Below are positions 23,726 to 35,402 of a stretch of DNA of 64,000 nucleotides, one piece after another. This DNA is from [Phialemoniopsis] sp. UDSM-2020. Its lineage: Eukaryota > Ascomycota > Sordariomycetes > Thyridiales > Thyridiaceae. The notes under the pieces were generated by a model. That model saw only the letters and a list, made by a program, of their open reading frames with translations, was not told the DNA's origin and did not search any database. Within the stretch, counting starts at the first letter, position 1. Each line of letters starts with the position of its first letter. Location: contig JAEILZ010000007.1 in assembly GCA_018873225.1 (NCBI GenBank), positions 2,108,001 to 2,172,000 on the forward strand, read 5' to 3'. The translations under genes were made by a program, and so were the position numbers.

Positions 23726-24570
23726 TTACTGCGCCGCCATCATGCTCATGTACACTCCCCACGCGACACCCGCAAGGCTACCCACTAGAGTCCGCATCTC
23801 GGTGGTCTTGATGAAGGCGAAGCTGCTCAGGCTGACAAAGGGCCAGAACTGCCACCCGGCCTTCATGATGTCCCAGTACTCTGCCCTAGTCTTGGCCATG
23901 ATTGCCGTCCAGTCAACGAGACCGTAATTGAAAGCCTTCCCAGACGCGAGCAGGGTCAGACTGCCCGGAAGAGACGTAGAGCTGGCTGGCATAGATTGTT
24001 GCATGGCCGCCATGAATGTGCAGAAGAGAAGCGTATTGACACCAGCACCAAACGTCTGGTCCAAAACCGTCTTGATGATCGTGTTTTTGATGCTGAGCTT
24101 CGGCTCGACGAGTTTGCCCTCTGCAGCCTCCCGATCAAGCTCCTTGTCATCGCCCTTGGCCGCTGATCTGAGAGCCTCCTCTGTAGGCGCTACATGGTGC
24201 GCAGGGAAGCTCTGCTCGAGGAACTCGAGCCTTCTCTCCAATTAGTACTAGTTCATGATGTGATCGCGTGGATTCGCTCACCATAAAATATACGGCGGGC
24301 TGCTTAAAGCAGAGAATATAAAGAACTGGAAAACAGGGATCCAGTTTATTATGAATGGTGACTGTGTTGAGACGTCAGTCACGTTTCCCAAAGGCCTAGG
24401 AGTTAAACCCCGTGCCAGGGCGCGAGGCTCTGGTCTGGTAGCTTTGCTCTTTGAAACATGGTACCTCGTACATTACTTTGATATGCGGAAATAGCCTGAG
24501 CCAATATATTTGATGAAGCCGCAATAGTTGACGCCTGCAGGGTCGCCGAGACAAGCGGTGACAACGCCAT
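23726..24570 (-). CDS. Mpv17/PMP22 family integral membrane protein
   Basis: A predicted four-helix membrane protein of 236 residues, probably in the inner mitochondrial or peroxisomal membrane. Exons: 24570-24409, 24325-24282 and 24230-23726; the phases match. Exon 1 encodes an N-terminal helix with SNILAQAISAYQS. The 44-nt exon 2 encodes FFIFSALSSPPYILW, the family's PPNYLWQ region with a small change. Exon 3 carries the conserved core DQTFGAGVNTLLF and the C-terminal signature KAGWQFWPFVSLSSF with WGVYMS. The usual start-to-end order of fungal members is kept. Related proteins influence membrane permeability and mitochondrial DNA stability; the exact role of this fungal clade is unknown. 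The end of exon 1 (about residues 33-54) is the least certain part, because no family motif fixes that splice site. Confidence 0.82.
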
Positions 24571-25252
24571 TGACTCTTGTTTATATTCCGATCGTATGGC
24601 CGAAGAAGGCTGAAGGAAGTCACTCTGCTGATATAAATAGCGACGAGCGGATTCCTGAGAAAGCGCCCGGTTCCTAGTGGGAGGCTTTTTGGTTTGTCCT
24701 GCTTGTTTTCGTAGGTTCTAAACACTTGGGCTTTGTCGAGGGAGACGTGGTGCATTCAGTGAGAATCTGGCCTGCCAACATGCGGCCCCACTTATAAACT
24801 ACGTCGCCATTGAAGCTGACGGATCAAATGGCACTTGCCTCGATACGTCAACACAAGCTACTGAGACAACGAAACAGCGTCAACTTTCACGACAAGTAAA
24901 GTTGGGAATGATAATGTTATCGATTTAATATCTGGTATTTTGCTATCCGGTGTCTTTTTTCTTGCCCTCTGCTACCTATGCATTGAAAGTAGATTTTGCC
25001 CGATCCGATTAGGTAGCTTCCAACTTTCTTACAAAAACAACGCGCGCTGTTGGGGAGTTCGCATTGATATCTACAGTCCATTGGAACCAGTGGTGTAGGT
25101 AGCCTCCGTCGAACTCCTGCCTCATCTATCATAGTCGTACAAAGTCATGCCTCGATATACCATTTTGGCCTAGGCCAGCCGCCATCGTCAACAAGGAGCT
25201 TTTTCCGCAGGTTACGACCTTTCCAGGCCATGCCACTGGGATAAACACCGCT
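24571..25252. other. Intergenic between Mpv17 and YIF1
   Basis: It holds the Mpv17 promoter and the YIF1 3' UTR. The part around 24890-25020 is AT-rich. No coding or repeat signal is seen. Confidence 0.6.
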
Positions 25253-26337
25253 TTAGGCTCTGCTCAGGATCCACATGAACAGGAGCTGGACTCCATAAGA
25301 GTAGAAGAACAAGAACTGGGTTCGCTGATTCCTTTTCGCCCGCGTATCGGTCTGCATAGGACCTCTACTGTCACCAGCGTTCTCAGGAAGCAGCACATAT
25401 TTGAGAGATCGCATCTGGCAAGAGAAGTCAGTACCAAGTCGGCCTTGTGACATATGGACGTGGTAACTCACCAGGAACAACGAATTGGCAAGGAAGGTGT
25501 AGAGGAAAACCCCCCAGCCGATCCAGCCACCGGTACCTTTGCCACCGTTGACGATCTCTGCGACAGAGACGGTCACGATCACGCCGACGAACTTGTAGCC
25601 AGAGTACGCGACCAGATCCAGCAACTGCGACGTGTTTGAGATGCTCAACAGATAGCACCCTAGCCTGAGACCCAGAATCTCGACACCAACAACGGCCAAT
25701 GAGATAGTCGCAGTATAACCCAGAAGCTCGGGCTGGAATTGCCCGCGCAGTCCCGCAATGAGAGTCGAGAGAAGGATATAAGTCACCAAAGACATGACGG
25801 GGATGTACATGTCGGGGCTGTTGATGTCGTCCCTCGGGGGCAGGTACCATCCCTCCTGGCCGTTGGGACCTACAGACTGCTTCCGCGACCAGGGCTTGTG
25901 CCTCCAGGGGAAGAGCACGAGGAAGAGCTTGTTGATGACATACGAGTTGGTGACGTTGAAATAGTGTTTCAGGGCTCCGACGTTGACATAGCGATTGAGC
26001 TTCCCCTCTTGGTTAGCAAACATCAGGGTAGAGTATCGCGCAACCGACTTACGTTTTGCTCGACATACTCCTGGCCTTGCTTCAAGGCATTTTGGGAGAA
26101 ATGCGCAGCGACCTGAGCCGCTGGATCGTTCATGAACTGGCCGTACTGCCCAAACATATTCCCACTCGCCGCGCCGCCTTGTTGCTGCGGCTGTTGCTGG
26201 TAAGGGCTTCCATAATTCTGAGACTGAGGCTGTGATGATGTCGGCGGTGGAGGGGAACGGAGTTGCGGGACAGTCGAGACATGTTGGGGGACGGGGTGGT
26301 GAAGAGGGGGGGACTGCCCGTATGTCGGTCGCTGCAT
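25253..26337 (-). CDS. YIF1: YIF1 family ER-Golgi transport protein
   Basis: An integral membrane protein of COPII vesicles that works with Yip1 and Rab GTPases in ER-to-Golgi transport. It has 326 residues in three exons: 26337-26053, 26005-25472 and 25414-25253. The N-terminal 95 residues are cytosolic and rich in Pro, Gln and Ser, ending in a helix (QVAAHFSQNALKQGQEYVEQN) typical of the family. Then come the conserved LNRYVNVGALKHYFNVTNSYV segment (seen at residues about 98-118) and PWRHKPWSRK, followed by five hydrophobic segments in the C-terminal half. The length and layout fit fungal Yif1. It is divergent from SRP101, another early-secretory gene. The second acceptor could also be five bases downstream; I chose the one that keeps frame and adds GK. 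Confidence 0.92.
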
Positions 26338-26870
26338 CTTGCGGGTTGTTCTTGAAGACAGAGAGAATACTGAATGGGCGAAAGTCCTCTGGTCGGGTGG
26401 TTTGGAGGTCGCAAGAAGGCCGGGGCGTGATGTGGCCGGAAAAGATCCAGAGGTTGATTTGATGCCTGTGATGCCTGTCCAAAGAATGAGATAGGTGTTA
26501 CTAGAGAAGCATGTGCTGTCATTTGGGTACTGCCTCTGGTGGAGCTAGCCTAGAAGAGAGCTTCCAATATTAGCCCAGCGCTTCCAGCGCACGGAGCACA
26601 GCTTGATGTGCGCCCTGATGGGGCCAGCACCCACCACACAAAGTGCTTAAGCTGAGGGCATCTGATTGTGGCTTGGCTTATCGCATGTGTGCAGGCCCAG
26701 GTCTAGTTCTTATCAGCTAAAGCACGCGCGGTGGTCTGGCCACATGCAATGCCCGCACAGCAGGCCAGTCGTACGTGATCGCAAACTCAACATCTTTTGA
26801 CCAACATAGCGCCACCCTTCGATTTGGACACAGCAGTTGGTTTCTTGATGTGCCCTGGCTTTCCAAAGCA
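26338..26870. promoter_or_regulatory. Shared divergent promoter of YIF1 and SRP101
   Basis: This 533-bp gap separates two divergently transcribed secretory-pathway genes and must contain both promoters and 5' UTRs. I see no clear TATA box. An upstream ATG close to the SRP101 start is described separately. Confidence 0.5.
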
Positions 26871-26895
26871 ATGTTGGACTCCTTTGAGATTCTGA
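26848..26895 (+). other. Upstream ORF overlapping the SRP101 start codon
   Basis: An ATG 23 bases before the SRP101 ATG opens a 15-codon ORF in another frame that ends with TGA after the main start. If the transcript starts upstream of it, scanning ribosomes would meet this ATG first and could lower SRP101 translation. Confidence 0.4.
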
Positions 26896-28998
26896 CCACC
26901 TCAGGAGTTGTCCTTTGGTCAAGGTCCTATGCGAATGTCAACCCTGCCGTCATCAACACCTTCATTTCTGATGTCTTCGTCGAAGAGAAGAGCGCTGGTG
27001 GCGCAACGAAGAACTCGTCTACAGCGACAAACTCACCTTATAAGGCTGACCAGCACACTCTGAAGTGGGCCTTTGTCAAGGAACTCGGCATCATTTTTGT
27101 GGTGCGTATTGCCTCGTCGCATTTGAGTGCTGCGCCCGGCATCGCTTACACGTTCACAGGCTGTCTATCGATCTCTACTCCATCTGCAATGGATTGACGA
27201 TCTTGTCGACCATATCAAGACAATTTTCGTCAAGCTGTACGGTGACCAATTGACGAAACCGAACACTACGATCATCGAGTGCGAGAGCTTCGACGAATAC
27301 TTCAACCAGCAGCTTCAGGAGCTTGAAGGCGCAGGTGCCACAACGACGGATATTCGCGGCGCTATCAAGGAAGAAAACCCTCCGGGCCTTGTACACCGGA
27401 GTCCCAACAACAATGTTGCGAAAGACGAGACCTTGGCCGCCTCGTCCGGCATCACGACTTCACCTTCATCACGCCCAATGACACCGAGCGGCGAAAGCCA
27501 CCTCGTTGTGGCCAAGGCTGGTCCGGTTGCCAAGATGTCGAGACGGGCACGCAAGGCACAGCAACAAAGCAACTCGGCACCAGCCTCCTCAGGGGACGAA
27601 TCGCCCGCACGGAGAGCCAAAGGCGCCAAAGGCGGCAAGAAAGGGAGAAAGTGGGACGCCGATGGTCTCGCGGATGAAGAAGACGATGTACAGCTTGACT
27701 ACTCAATGACACAAGCCATTACAAGCGATAGCGACGCTGAAGGCTTGGCCCGGTCAACTGCTCTCGAAGAGGTCGATGCTTCGACGTGGGGTCAAAGGTC
27801 CAAAGGCAAATTTGTGCTCAAGGACCTCGGCGATGAAGTCCACTCTATCTTAGCCTCTGCCGAGGCCGAAGATGCGGCATCGAAAAAGGATTCCTCTGGC
27901 GGCCTGCTCGGTACTGGTCTCAACACCATCTCTGGCTTGTTCCGCAACGTGATCGGCGGTAAAACTCTGACCAAAGAAGACCTGGACAAGGCAATGAAGG
28001 GCATGGAAGATCACCTATTGCGGAAGAACGTGGCGCGGGAAGCTGCAGTACGTCTGTGCGCAGGCGTCGAAAAGGAACTAGTTGGTGTCAAGACCGGAAA
28101 CTTCGAGAGTAAGTGGTCTGGCTCAGTCGTGACACTAGACATCTCATACTCACTCGTGTTTAGGCATCAACTCTAGGATACGGAGTGCTATGGAGAAGTC
28201 CCTGACCAAGATGCTGACCCCAACATCATCACTGGATCTTCTTCGGGAGATTGACTCGGTCATTTCACCACCCGTTACTTCCCTCGATAAGCGAAGACCC
28301 TACGTCATCTCTATCGTTGGTGTAAACGGCGTGGGCAAATCCACGAACCTATCCAAGATCTGCTTCTTCCTGCTTCAGAACAAGTACAAGGTCTTGATCG
28401 CAGCAGGCGACACTTTCCGTTCCGGCGCTGTTGAACAGCTTAACGTGCATGTTAACAACTTGAAGGAGCTCACAAAGCGAGAGGGCGGTCAGGTCGAATT
28501 GTATCAAAAGGGATATGGAAAGGATGCGGCAGCTGTGGCAAAGGATGCTGTGCAGTTTGCGAAACAGGAAGGTTTCGATGTTGTCCTGATTGACACCGCT
28601 GGACGGAGACACAATGACCAGAGATTGATGTCATCTCTGGAGAAGTTCGCTAAGTTCGCACAGCCAGACAAGATTCTCATGGTCGGCGAGGTATGTACTC
28701 TCTCTTGCCTTTCCATTGCCCTGTTTCAGTCCACTCACAACCTCTCTAGGCTCTTGTCGGCACAGACTCGGTTGCGCAGGCTCGCAATTTCAATGCCGCC
28801 TTCGGCTCCGTCCGGGCGCTGGATGGATTCATCATCTCGAAATGCGACACAGTGGGCGACATGGTGGGAACACTGGTCAGCCTGGTGCACGCAACGAATG
28901 TGCCCGTTCTGTTTGTTGGCGTGGGCCAGCACTACTCTGATCTACGGAACTTCTCCGTCAAATGGGCAGTGGAAAAGCTTCTTGGAAGCAATCAGTAG
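26871..28998 (+). CDS. SRP101: Signal recognition particle receptor alpha subunit
   Basis: The GTPase that docks the SRP-ribosome complex at the ER translocon. It has 651 residues in four exons: 26871-27101, 27160-28108, 28164-28690 and 28750-28998. The N-terminal SRX domain begins MLDSFEILTTSGVVLWSR, typical of fungal SR-alpha, and binds the beta subunit. A charged linker with RRARKAQQQ and KGGKKGRKW lies near residues 190-250. The NG domain follows: N-domain helices, G1 loop GVNGVGKST near residue 445, DTFRSGAVEQL, G3 DTAGRR near 535, SKCDTVGD near 600 and the closing GVGQHYSDLRNF. All expected GTPase motifs are present, so it should be active. The start is fixed by the conserved N-terminus; no in-frame upstream ATG exists. 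Confidence 0.95.
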
Positions 28999-29940
28999 GG
29001 GGACAGACGCACTTCCAGCAGTATAGGCTTGGAAATTCAGAAAGTAATCAATTGATATCCATGAATGAGCTACTTTCTTCATAGCTATGCGCAAACAAGT
29101 CCGTTACTCGTTCCCGATAGATCGGAAGCCATGTTCACAGCCGGCTTGTTCGTTGCTTGTGCTAATAATGTAGGCCACGAATACGCGATGGGCGACAGTT
29201 GCACGTATGAAGTGGACAGCTTCGCTAGGTACATCGCCACGCTTTGCCAGCAGCTCAGGAATTGGTCGGCTACAGTGGGGGTTGATCCTGCATCGGTTGA
29301 TCAGGATGATCAGGTTGGTATGTCGTAGAGCCTTGTGTACACGGCTTTGGGTCACCCGGCTTTGGTTCGCCAGGCTTCGGCGTTGATCCACCCTTCTTTT
29401 TCTGCTTGAACGGCCCGTTTGGCCATAGCTCTATGGTCTTTCCGCGTCCCATGGTCGAGTAGGATTGTCGGGTCGCTGTCGTGACTGTGAATGAAATCGA
29501 GTGCGTTGTAAATTGCTGAGGAGATTATTGTATCGACTAAACGATTTTCCCTCTTATTGGTTGTGCTCTGGATCATACATTGACAGAGCTCTACGTACGC
29601 AAGATCTTGAGCAATTTATAGGAATTTGGGGCCAAGTGACAGTTGATATCAGGAGTGAGGATGGTGCTTTGTGTCGTCACGGCTGTTAATTGCATCACAG
29701 GTCCGTGGCTAAGACCGCAATACACATACAACAGAACGCCGGACAGCAAGTCACCCAACAAGTTAGTAGTCACTAAGCTCTCGAAACCAAGATACGACTC
29801 GTCACTATTATTATGCGACATTGAAACGACAACTTTATACCCAGTTATCCATGACTAAAGATTCGTGACTGCTCATTGCTAGAAAACAAGTGAAAACGCA
29901 CTATAAGACCTGTCCCTTGAGCCAATACAAAACAAATCCT
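28999..29940. other. Intergenic 0.9 kb, convergent 3' flanks
   Basis: It lies between SRP101 and the OPT transporter, whose 3' ends converge. ORFs of up to about 95 codons on the minus strand overlap each other and are not recognisable. A short 15-nt tandem repeat is listed separately. Confidence 0.55.
29341..29385. repeat. Three imperfect 15-nt tandem units
   Basis: Three successive 15-nt units built around CGGCTTTGG are present, with the third copy diverged. On the minus strand they would read as Pro-Lys-Pro-Gly repeats in a 60-codon ORF, but nothing else supports that ORF as a gene. Confidence 0.4.
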
Positions 29941-32556
29941 TTAGGGCCAGCTGGTCGGGCCGAACGTCTCGCCCTTGGGCACCTCCTTCTGAACAGCTTT
30001 GGACAGCATGTCTAGCGTGCTGAGGGCCTCGAGGTTGCCGAACCACTGCGGCGGTGTAACTGAGGTAAGGTACAGCGTGAAGAAGATGATAATGGTGGAG
30101 ATGATGAGACCCGTGTCGAGGGCGGCAGACGTGATGTAGTTGTATTGCAGCCACCAACCGTTCCAGCGTCGCTTGATGAAGAAGTTGAAGATCGTGCCTA
30201 CGACACCATAGCAGCTAATGAGGATCTTGTATTAGCAGAGTGTGACGAGCAAGGTGATTTAGGGCTAGGGTTAGTGACTCACAAGTAGATATACACAGTG
30301 GCAGGAGGGAGCCATCCCGAGCCTCCAAAGATAAGGGGCGTGTTCACGTATCGCCAAATGGACTTGGGGTATCGTCGGGCGAAGAACCAGGTGATGATGG
30401 GAGTGATGCCGCCGATAAGCCAAAACCATTGAAGGCTCGAGTAGAGGGCCTCGCCGCTGAACATTCTTTTAGGACCAATAGCTCCCCAGATGATTGAAGC
30501 CGTATAGAACACCTTTGCGTTGGCACAGGTGTAGGAGTTAGCTTGGTGGTCGTCGCAGAGGTCCGGGATAGCGCCGAATGCCCAGTTCATGACACCAATC
30601 TGGACAATGGCAGACCACAGCGAAGCGATCAACTGGGACCAAAACATCGTTCGCGGCGGAACCTTCATGTAGTGGCCGAGCTTGAGGTCCTGAGCAAAGT
30701 AAAGTGCCTGGGACATGCAAAGATAGCCGTAGTTCTTGAACATCATCATGGCCAAGGGGCGGCCTGGCAGCATGTAACCGACGATAAATTCGGTCAAGAC
30801 ATTCAGGCCCAGTTGGATGTTGGTAATGGCTTGCACGATGCCAATGGGGATGGTCCAGATGGCTGGGATAATCATACACACGACATAACCCCACCAGGGG
30901 AAGCCGGTCTCCCAAGCACAGACAACCGCAAAGGACATACCGAGCATGATGACGAAGAGAGCACCGTACCACCAGTCTGGAGCGTCCCGGTACTTCTTCA
31001 TCAGACGCATGTGTACATCGTCTTCCTGATGTCGAGCCTGCTTGAATTGTGTGTAGATTTCCCTTCCGTGATAGAGGGCAACATGGACGATAACTGCGGC
31101 AACAGCAGCAAAAGCCAAGCCGTAGGCGAGTGCGAACTGTGTCGGCAGGTAAAGCGGTGAATATGCGTTGTATTTGGCCTCGTCAAACTGATATTGGTCG
31201 TTCAGAATCCGACTGACGTTGTACTGGTGTCCGGTATTGTCGTAGGCATGTGAGTTCTGGACCGGAAGATATTCCGCGTACCACATGCCGCTGAAGTGGA
31301 TGCCCATAGAAATCACCACGAAGAAAACGAATATGCCACCCATCATATTAGCAATGGCATGAAACGGCGGAATCAGTGGCGACGTCAAGTATCCAGAGAC
31401 AATGGTCCAGTCAAACGTGATTGGCAGTAAACCGTAGCCACTGAGGCCCCCAAAGACCTGGTTGACGACGACGCTATTGGGCCAGATCCAAGTGATCCAG
31501 CAGAACCAGGAGAGCCCTTGGAAGATCCAACCTGGAAACCAGTACCAGACGAAAGAGGCTCCAAAGACGATAAGGAACCATTTGTATCTGCCCATACGCC
31601 AACCGTTTGTCTTGGTCGGATCCGAAGGCGAATGATCATGGAGCGTATAGAAGAGAGCGGCGTTAACCAAGTCAGCAGGCCATATCATGGCAGCAGGCCA
31701 GACAAGGAATCGTCGGCCCAGGCCCGCGAGTCCGTATCCGGTGCAAAGCGTTGTGATACCGAGGAGCATCTGCCAGCCCCAGCCGAAGCTTTGCTTGTAC
31801 CAGACCTGCTGCGCTATGATAACATCCGTGGCGTAGAGCGCACCACCACCGTATGCGGCCTATGATAGTGTTAGCTGTACTATCTCGCGGATGCTCCTGT
31901 GATCTATCAACCCACATTCGACATGACGACGATTATAACGTGCTCTTTGAAATTGAACCTTCCGGGTCGCAGATTGAACCTCAGCCCAAAGAGATTCCAT
32001 TCGCGATCCGGAAAGATGAGATCCCAAAGTAATCCGATGGGGTAAGCTACCAACTGCACGGCGTACGTTGTCACTGTGATACTGGGGTTCCGAAGCGAGA
32101 AGAGCATGTTGACTCCGGATCCAACGGTGCAGAGAATCAAACCGATAACCCAGGCGCGAATCGTGTTCACTGGCAGATCGACATCGTAGTTTCGCACCGA
32201 TGCTCGCACCTAGGAGATGTAAGTCACGCGCACCTCTTGCAAAAGCACCGTCACATTCCTCTCAGATTCAGCATAAAAGTATTGTGTATACATACTTCCG
32301 GATATGGTGAATTGTCCTCTAGAAGGACCTGCTCGACTTCGATGCCCTTTTCAGCGTTCCCGCTGTCCAGCGCTGCATCTATGTCATTCAGCTCATCAAT
32401 TGGCAGGTTGGGATCGAGGTGATGCATCTTCTCGAACTGCTTGAGTGAGTTCAGTGCCTCAGTCCCGTTGTTCTCATCTACAGGAGCCCCCGGCGGACCG
32501 GCAGACTCGTGAGTGATGCGGTCAGGATCATGACGATTCCGGAGGTTGAAGACCAT
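29941..32556 (-). CDS. OPT-family oligopeptide transporter
   Basis: A proton-coupled importer of small peptides (or related compounds) in the plasma membrane. It has 801 residues in four exons: 32556-32296, 32209-31916, 31859-30283 and 30214-29941; all phases match. A hydrophilic N-terminus of about 90 residues precedes many hydrophobic segments. Family marks are RNPSITVTTYAVQLVAYPIG in the second exon, WIFQGLSWFCWI, the signature MKVPPRTMFWSQLIAS, and the closing GVVGTIFNFFIKRRW and WNGWWLQYNY in the last exon. The length is usual for fungal OPT proteins. The substrate may be tetra- to pentapeptides, glutathione or others and cannot be told from sequence. An upstream in-frame GTG is ignored in favour of the ATG at 32556. 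Confidence 0.94.
30259..30274. repeat. Telomere-like short tract in an OPT intron
   Basis: The + strand reads TTAGGGCTAGGGTTAG, one base away from two and a half TTAGGG units. It sits inside the last intron of the OPT gene, where its complement also supplies CTAAC words that could act as branch points. It is too short to be a true interstitial telomere tract without comparison. Confidence 0.35.
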
Positions 32557-35402
32557 CTTGGTGACCAATCTCACTTCTAGTCCCAGGCTGTGCGAGTCGA
32601 TCAGAGAATGGCAAGACAGTTGAGTCGCCTACTCAAGACCGAGATATCTTCACAGCAACAGTGCGGGGAGAAGCCGAGGATAAGAGGGGTCAAGTGCATC
32701 TGAGCAAGACGGAGCAGGGTATACACAATATATATGAGCTTGACCATGGCCATGGCCTCAAGCCGTTTGTATGCATCTTTCGGCGAGACAGCCTGCCATC
32801 TTCGTGGGGTGGCAATAAAAGAAGCATTGGTACGAGGGTCGCAGTGTGAATGTAACCAGTAACGTGCTCGAGCTCGACTTGAGGAGCTAGATGGTGCGGT
32901 ATCTGCAATATACACGCAGCCAATAGATGGCTATCTTCAAGACAGCGTCGGGTCGTCACATATTGAGAAGGTATCGCGGAAGATATGATCCCAGATACTA
33001 CTGACCTGCCTAAACTGGTTCCCTATCCATGTGGTTAACGACACGGGTGGTGAGGAGACGGCTCGGGAGACCTTGGGGTAGGGAGGACCAGGGTGTCGAT
33101 ATCTCTTTGACTATTTACGAGTGGAACATAGTACGTAGCCTCCACGGAACTTTTGCAAAGATGTGCCCATGCCATTATGTGCCTTGATATTGACCAGGTC
33201 AGCAAAGACCAAGGAAGCTAAAGATATGTAGCCCTAGACTTATCTCTCAACTCCCGTACTTGAATGGGGAAAATCTCTAAATGGGAATGCTGTTGGCTTG
33301 CGTCCTGAATATCTAACATCCTCTCATTGCTCTCGACCCTTCAGGTCCACATTCTTTAATACGATAGACACTTGTGATCACGGTTCAACACAAGAAATAA
33401 TTAAGCAGGATCGTCAAAGGGCGCCACTCCGGAACACGAGACGTGGTGCTAGCATTGAGTGACCCATTGCCAAGTGCTGGCAAAGCGGTACTCTGTCCTC
33501 TTGAAGATAAGAGAGCTCGGTGCTTCTGATGGATTTGCTCGTTAAGTGAGAACAAGCTGTTCCCGGTTACTAGTCTGTGAAGTGTGTGCTCAAGTGAGGG
33601 TTTGCCACACCTCTCGTTGAAGTTTGTCGGTATCCATGTGCCGTGATATTAGTTGCAATTAACCGTTCAAGCGAACCACACAAGGTTGGTGCTCCATTCG
33701 ATGCCGCCCCCACCTGTGGTAGCATAATGCATGAAGGGTATCTATGAGCACGGTCGATGTGACGCTCTGAGATAAATCCCCATTGGCATTGACCCTGTCT
33801 AGGTTCTGTCTCCTCGAGAATTGGACGAACCGCCCCGTCAGGTCGGGTGGCTGCAGAAAGGTCAGGAGCAGGATTGATCATACAATAAATCTGTTCTAAC
33901 GGCACTCCCCGGTTACAATATGGCTCCAACGGTGAATGACCTGTCAATATTTGCTGTTGGTTCTCAGACCAGTATGTACTTATATGTACTTATGATGGTA
34001 GGCTATCTCCGAAATCCAGGGAGGACGAGGGTGTCCTGGCGGGTAGGCTACTTGAGAAAAGGAATGCGTGATATCGCGGAGAATGGCAACTCTATGGCAT
34101 ACATAAGGTATCTACTAGTCCTGAAGGGTAGGTCAAAAGGGTTGACAGCGGGTCAGCATCGAGGAATGCAGTGCCTGTCATGTTGAGATTTTCTACGAAC
34201 CTTGGAAGTTTATCTTGAAGTGGGAATCTGGGGTTGAGTTGCCTTTATTCATGCACCCCAATGGATGGTGTGAACGCTAAAATGCCACCCCGGTCTCCGC
34301 TGGCGTGTGTCCAACAGCTGTGCCGGACGCTAGAAGGCATTTGGAAGTCCACCTTTTGCTCATCCATACACCATGCGAAACACTGCATCCAACACCCAAC
34401 GTGTTATTTGGGCTATGTTGCCGAACCTCCGGCACGGAGAGATAAGCTTCTGACCTGGGGGCCACATCTTCAATGTTTGAATGCTCGACACGGAGGCGGC
34501 CGCCACCTGCCTTATGGAGGAATGTCTGCCTCAAGTGTGATACCCATGCAGGGACAATTTGCGCAACATATCGCCCAACGTGTCGATTTATCTGATGGCT
34601 CCCACTGCTGGACTAGCAATGAACGAGCTCTCATATGCCAACGGTTATGTTCTGTGCTTCTCATCCTGGGGGCTTCCTCCTAAGCCGGCGCAATGTTGAA
34701 CATCTGTCCCTCGGGGAAACGCTCAGCCAGAAACTACAATTAACTCAGGCCACCGCTTGGTGGAGGCTACTAAAATTGGAACACATCACCATTGTTGGTT
34801 GGTGACTGAGGACCGGTTAATCAAGACGCATATTAAAAGCCACACATCGGTGCTTGGCTTCGGCATGCGAGTCTGTAAAGCCTGGTCGGAGAGATTGAGA
34901 CATCTGTCTTTGGTAATGTATCTGACGATGTCGTCTACTTAGTATTTTAAATATCATAACGAGCCTTATGTCAGCTGATTGACTCTTTTTAACTTTCGAT
35001 CCAGTCGTCCATGGAGAGCAACAGATCATTGGTGCATGCGCAGAGATGCACGGCGGTGGTCAGGTGTGCTGTTAAAGGAGTACAGGCCTGTGTCGAGTCG
35101 CCTCAATGCCCTTAAGTGCAAATATGCCCGGGAAGTTGAGTACCTAGCTAGCGCTTCCAGCAGTAGCCTGCACTGAACGTTATCTCTTATCGCTCGCCGC
35201 CAATTATGTCTTGTCCCAAGTCGTCCAAAGAGGACCCTGAATCGCTTCAACCAATTCAACAGCCCCTTGCGACTGCTTGATGGCGTGACAGAGCGATTCG
35301 AATGGACCCAGTCCATCTCCCGGTCATATCAAACAATGCATGTGACCGTGTGAAATATCCGCAATTTCCCATTTGAACTGATTATCGCTCACCAACACGA
35401 TC
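32557..35402. other. Intergenic 2.8 kb, divergent promoters of OPT and NPP genes
   Basis: The OPT and phosphodiesterase genes point away from each other, so both promoters lie here. The region is mildly AT-rich with no repeat that I can delimit. The longest ORF (34234-34683, 149 codons) has no recognisable domain. Confidence 0.55.

Noticed and set aside
23726..24241. Short 171-residue model of the Mpv17 protein starting at TTG 24241
   Set aside because: Starts at a non-ATG codon just after an in-frame stop; two upstream exons restore the family N-terminus.
34234..34683. 149-codon plus ORF in the OPT-NPP gap
   Set aside because: Cys- and His-rich but without pattern or family resemblance; overlaps a minus ORF of similar quality.
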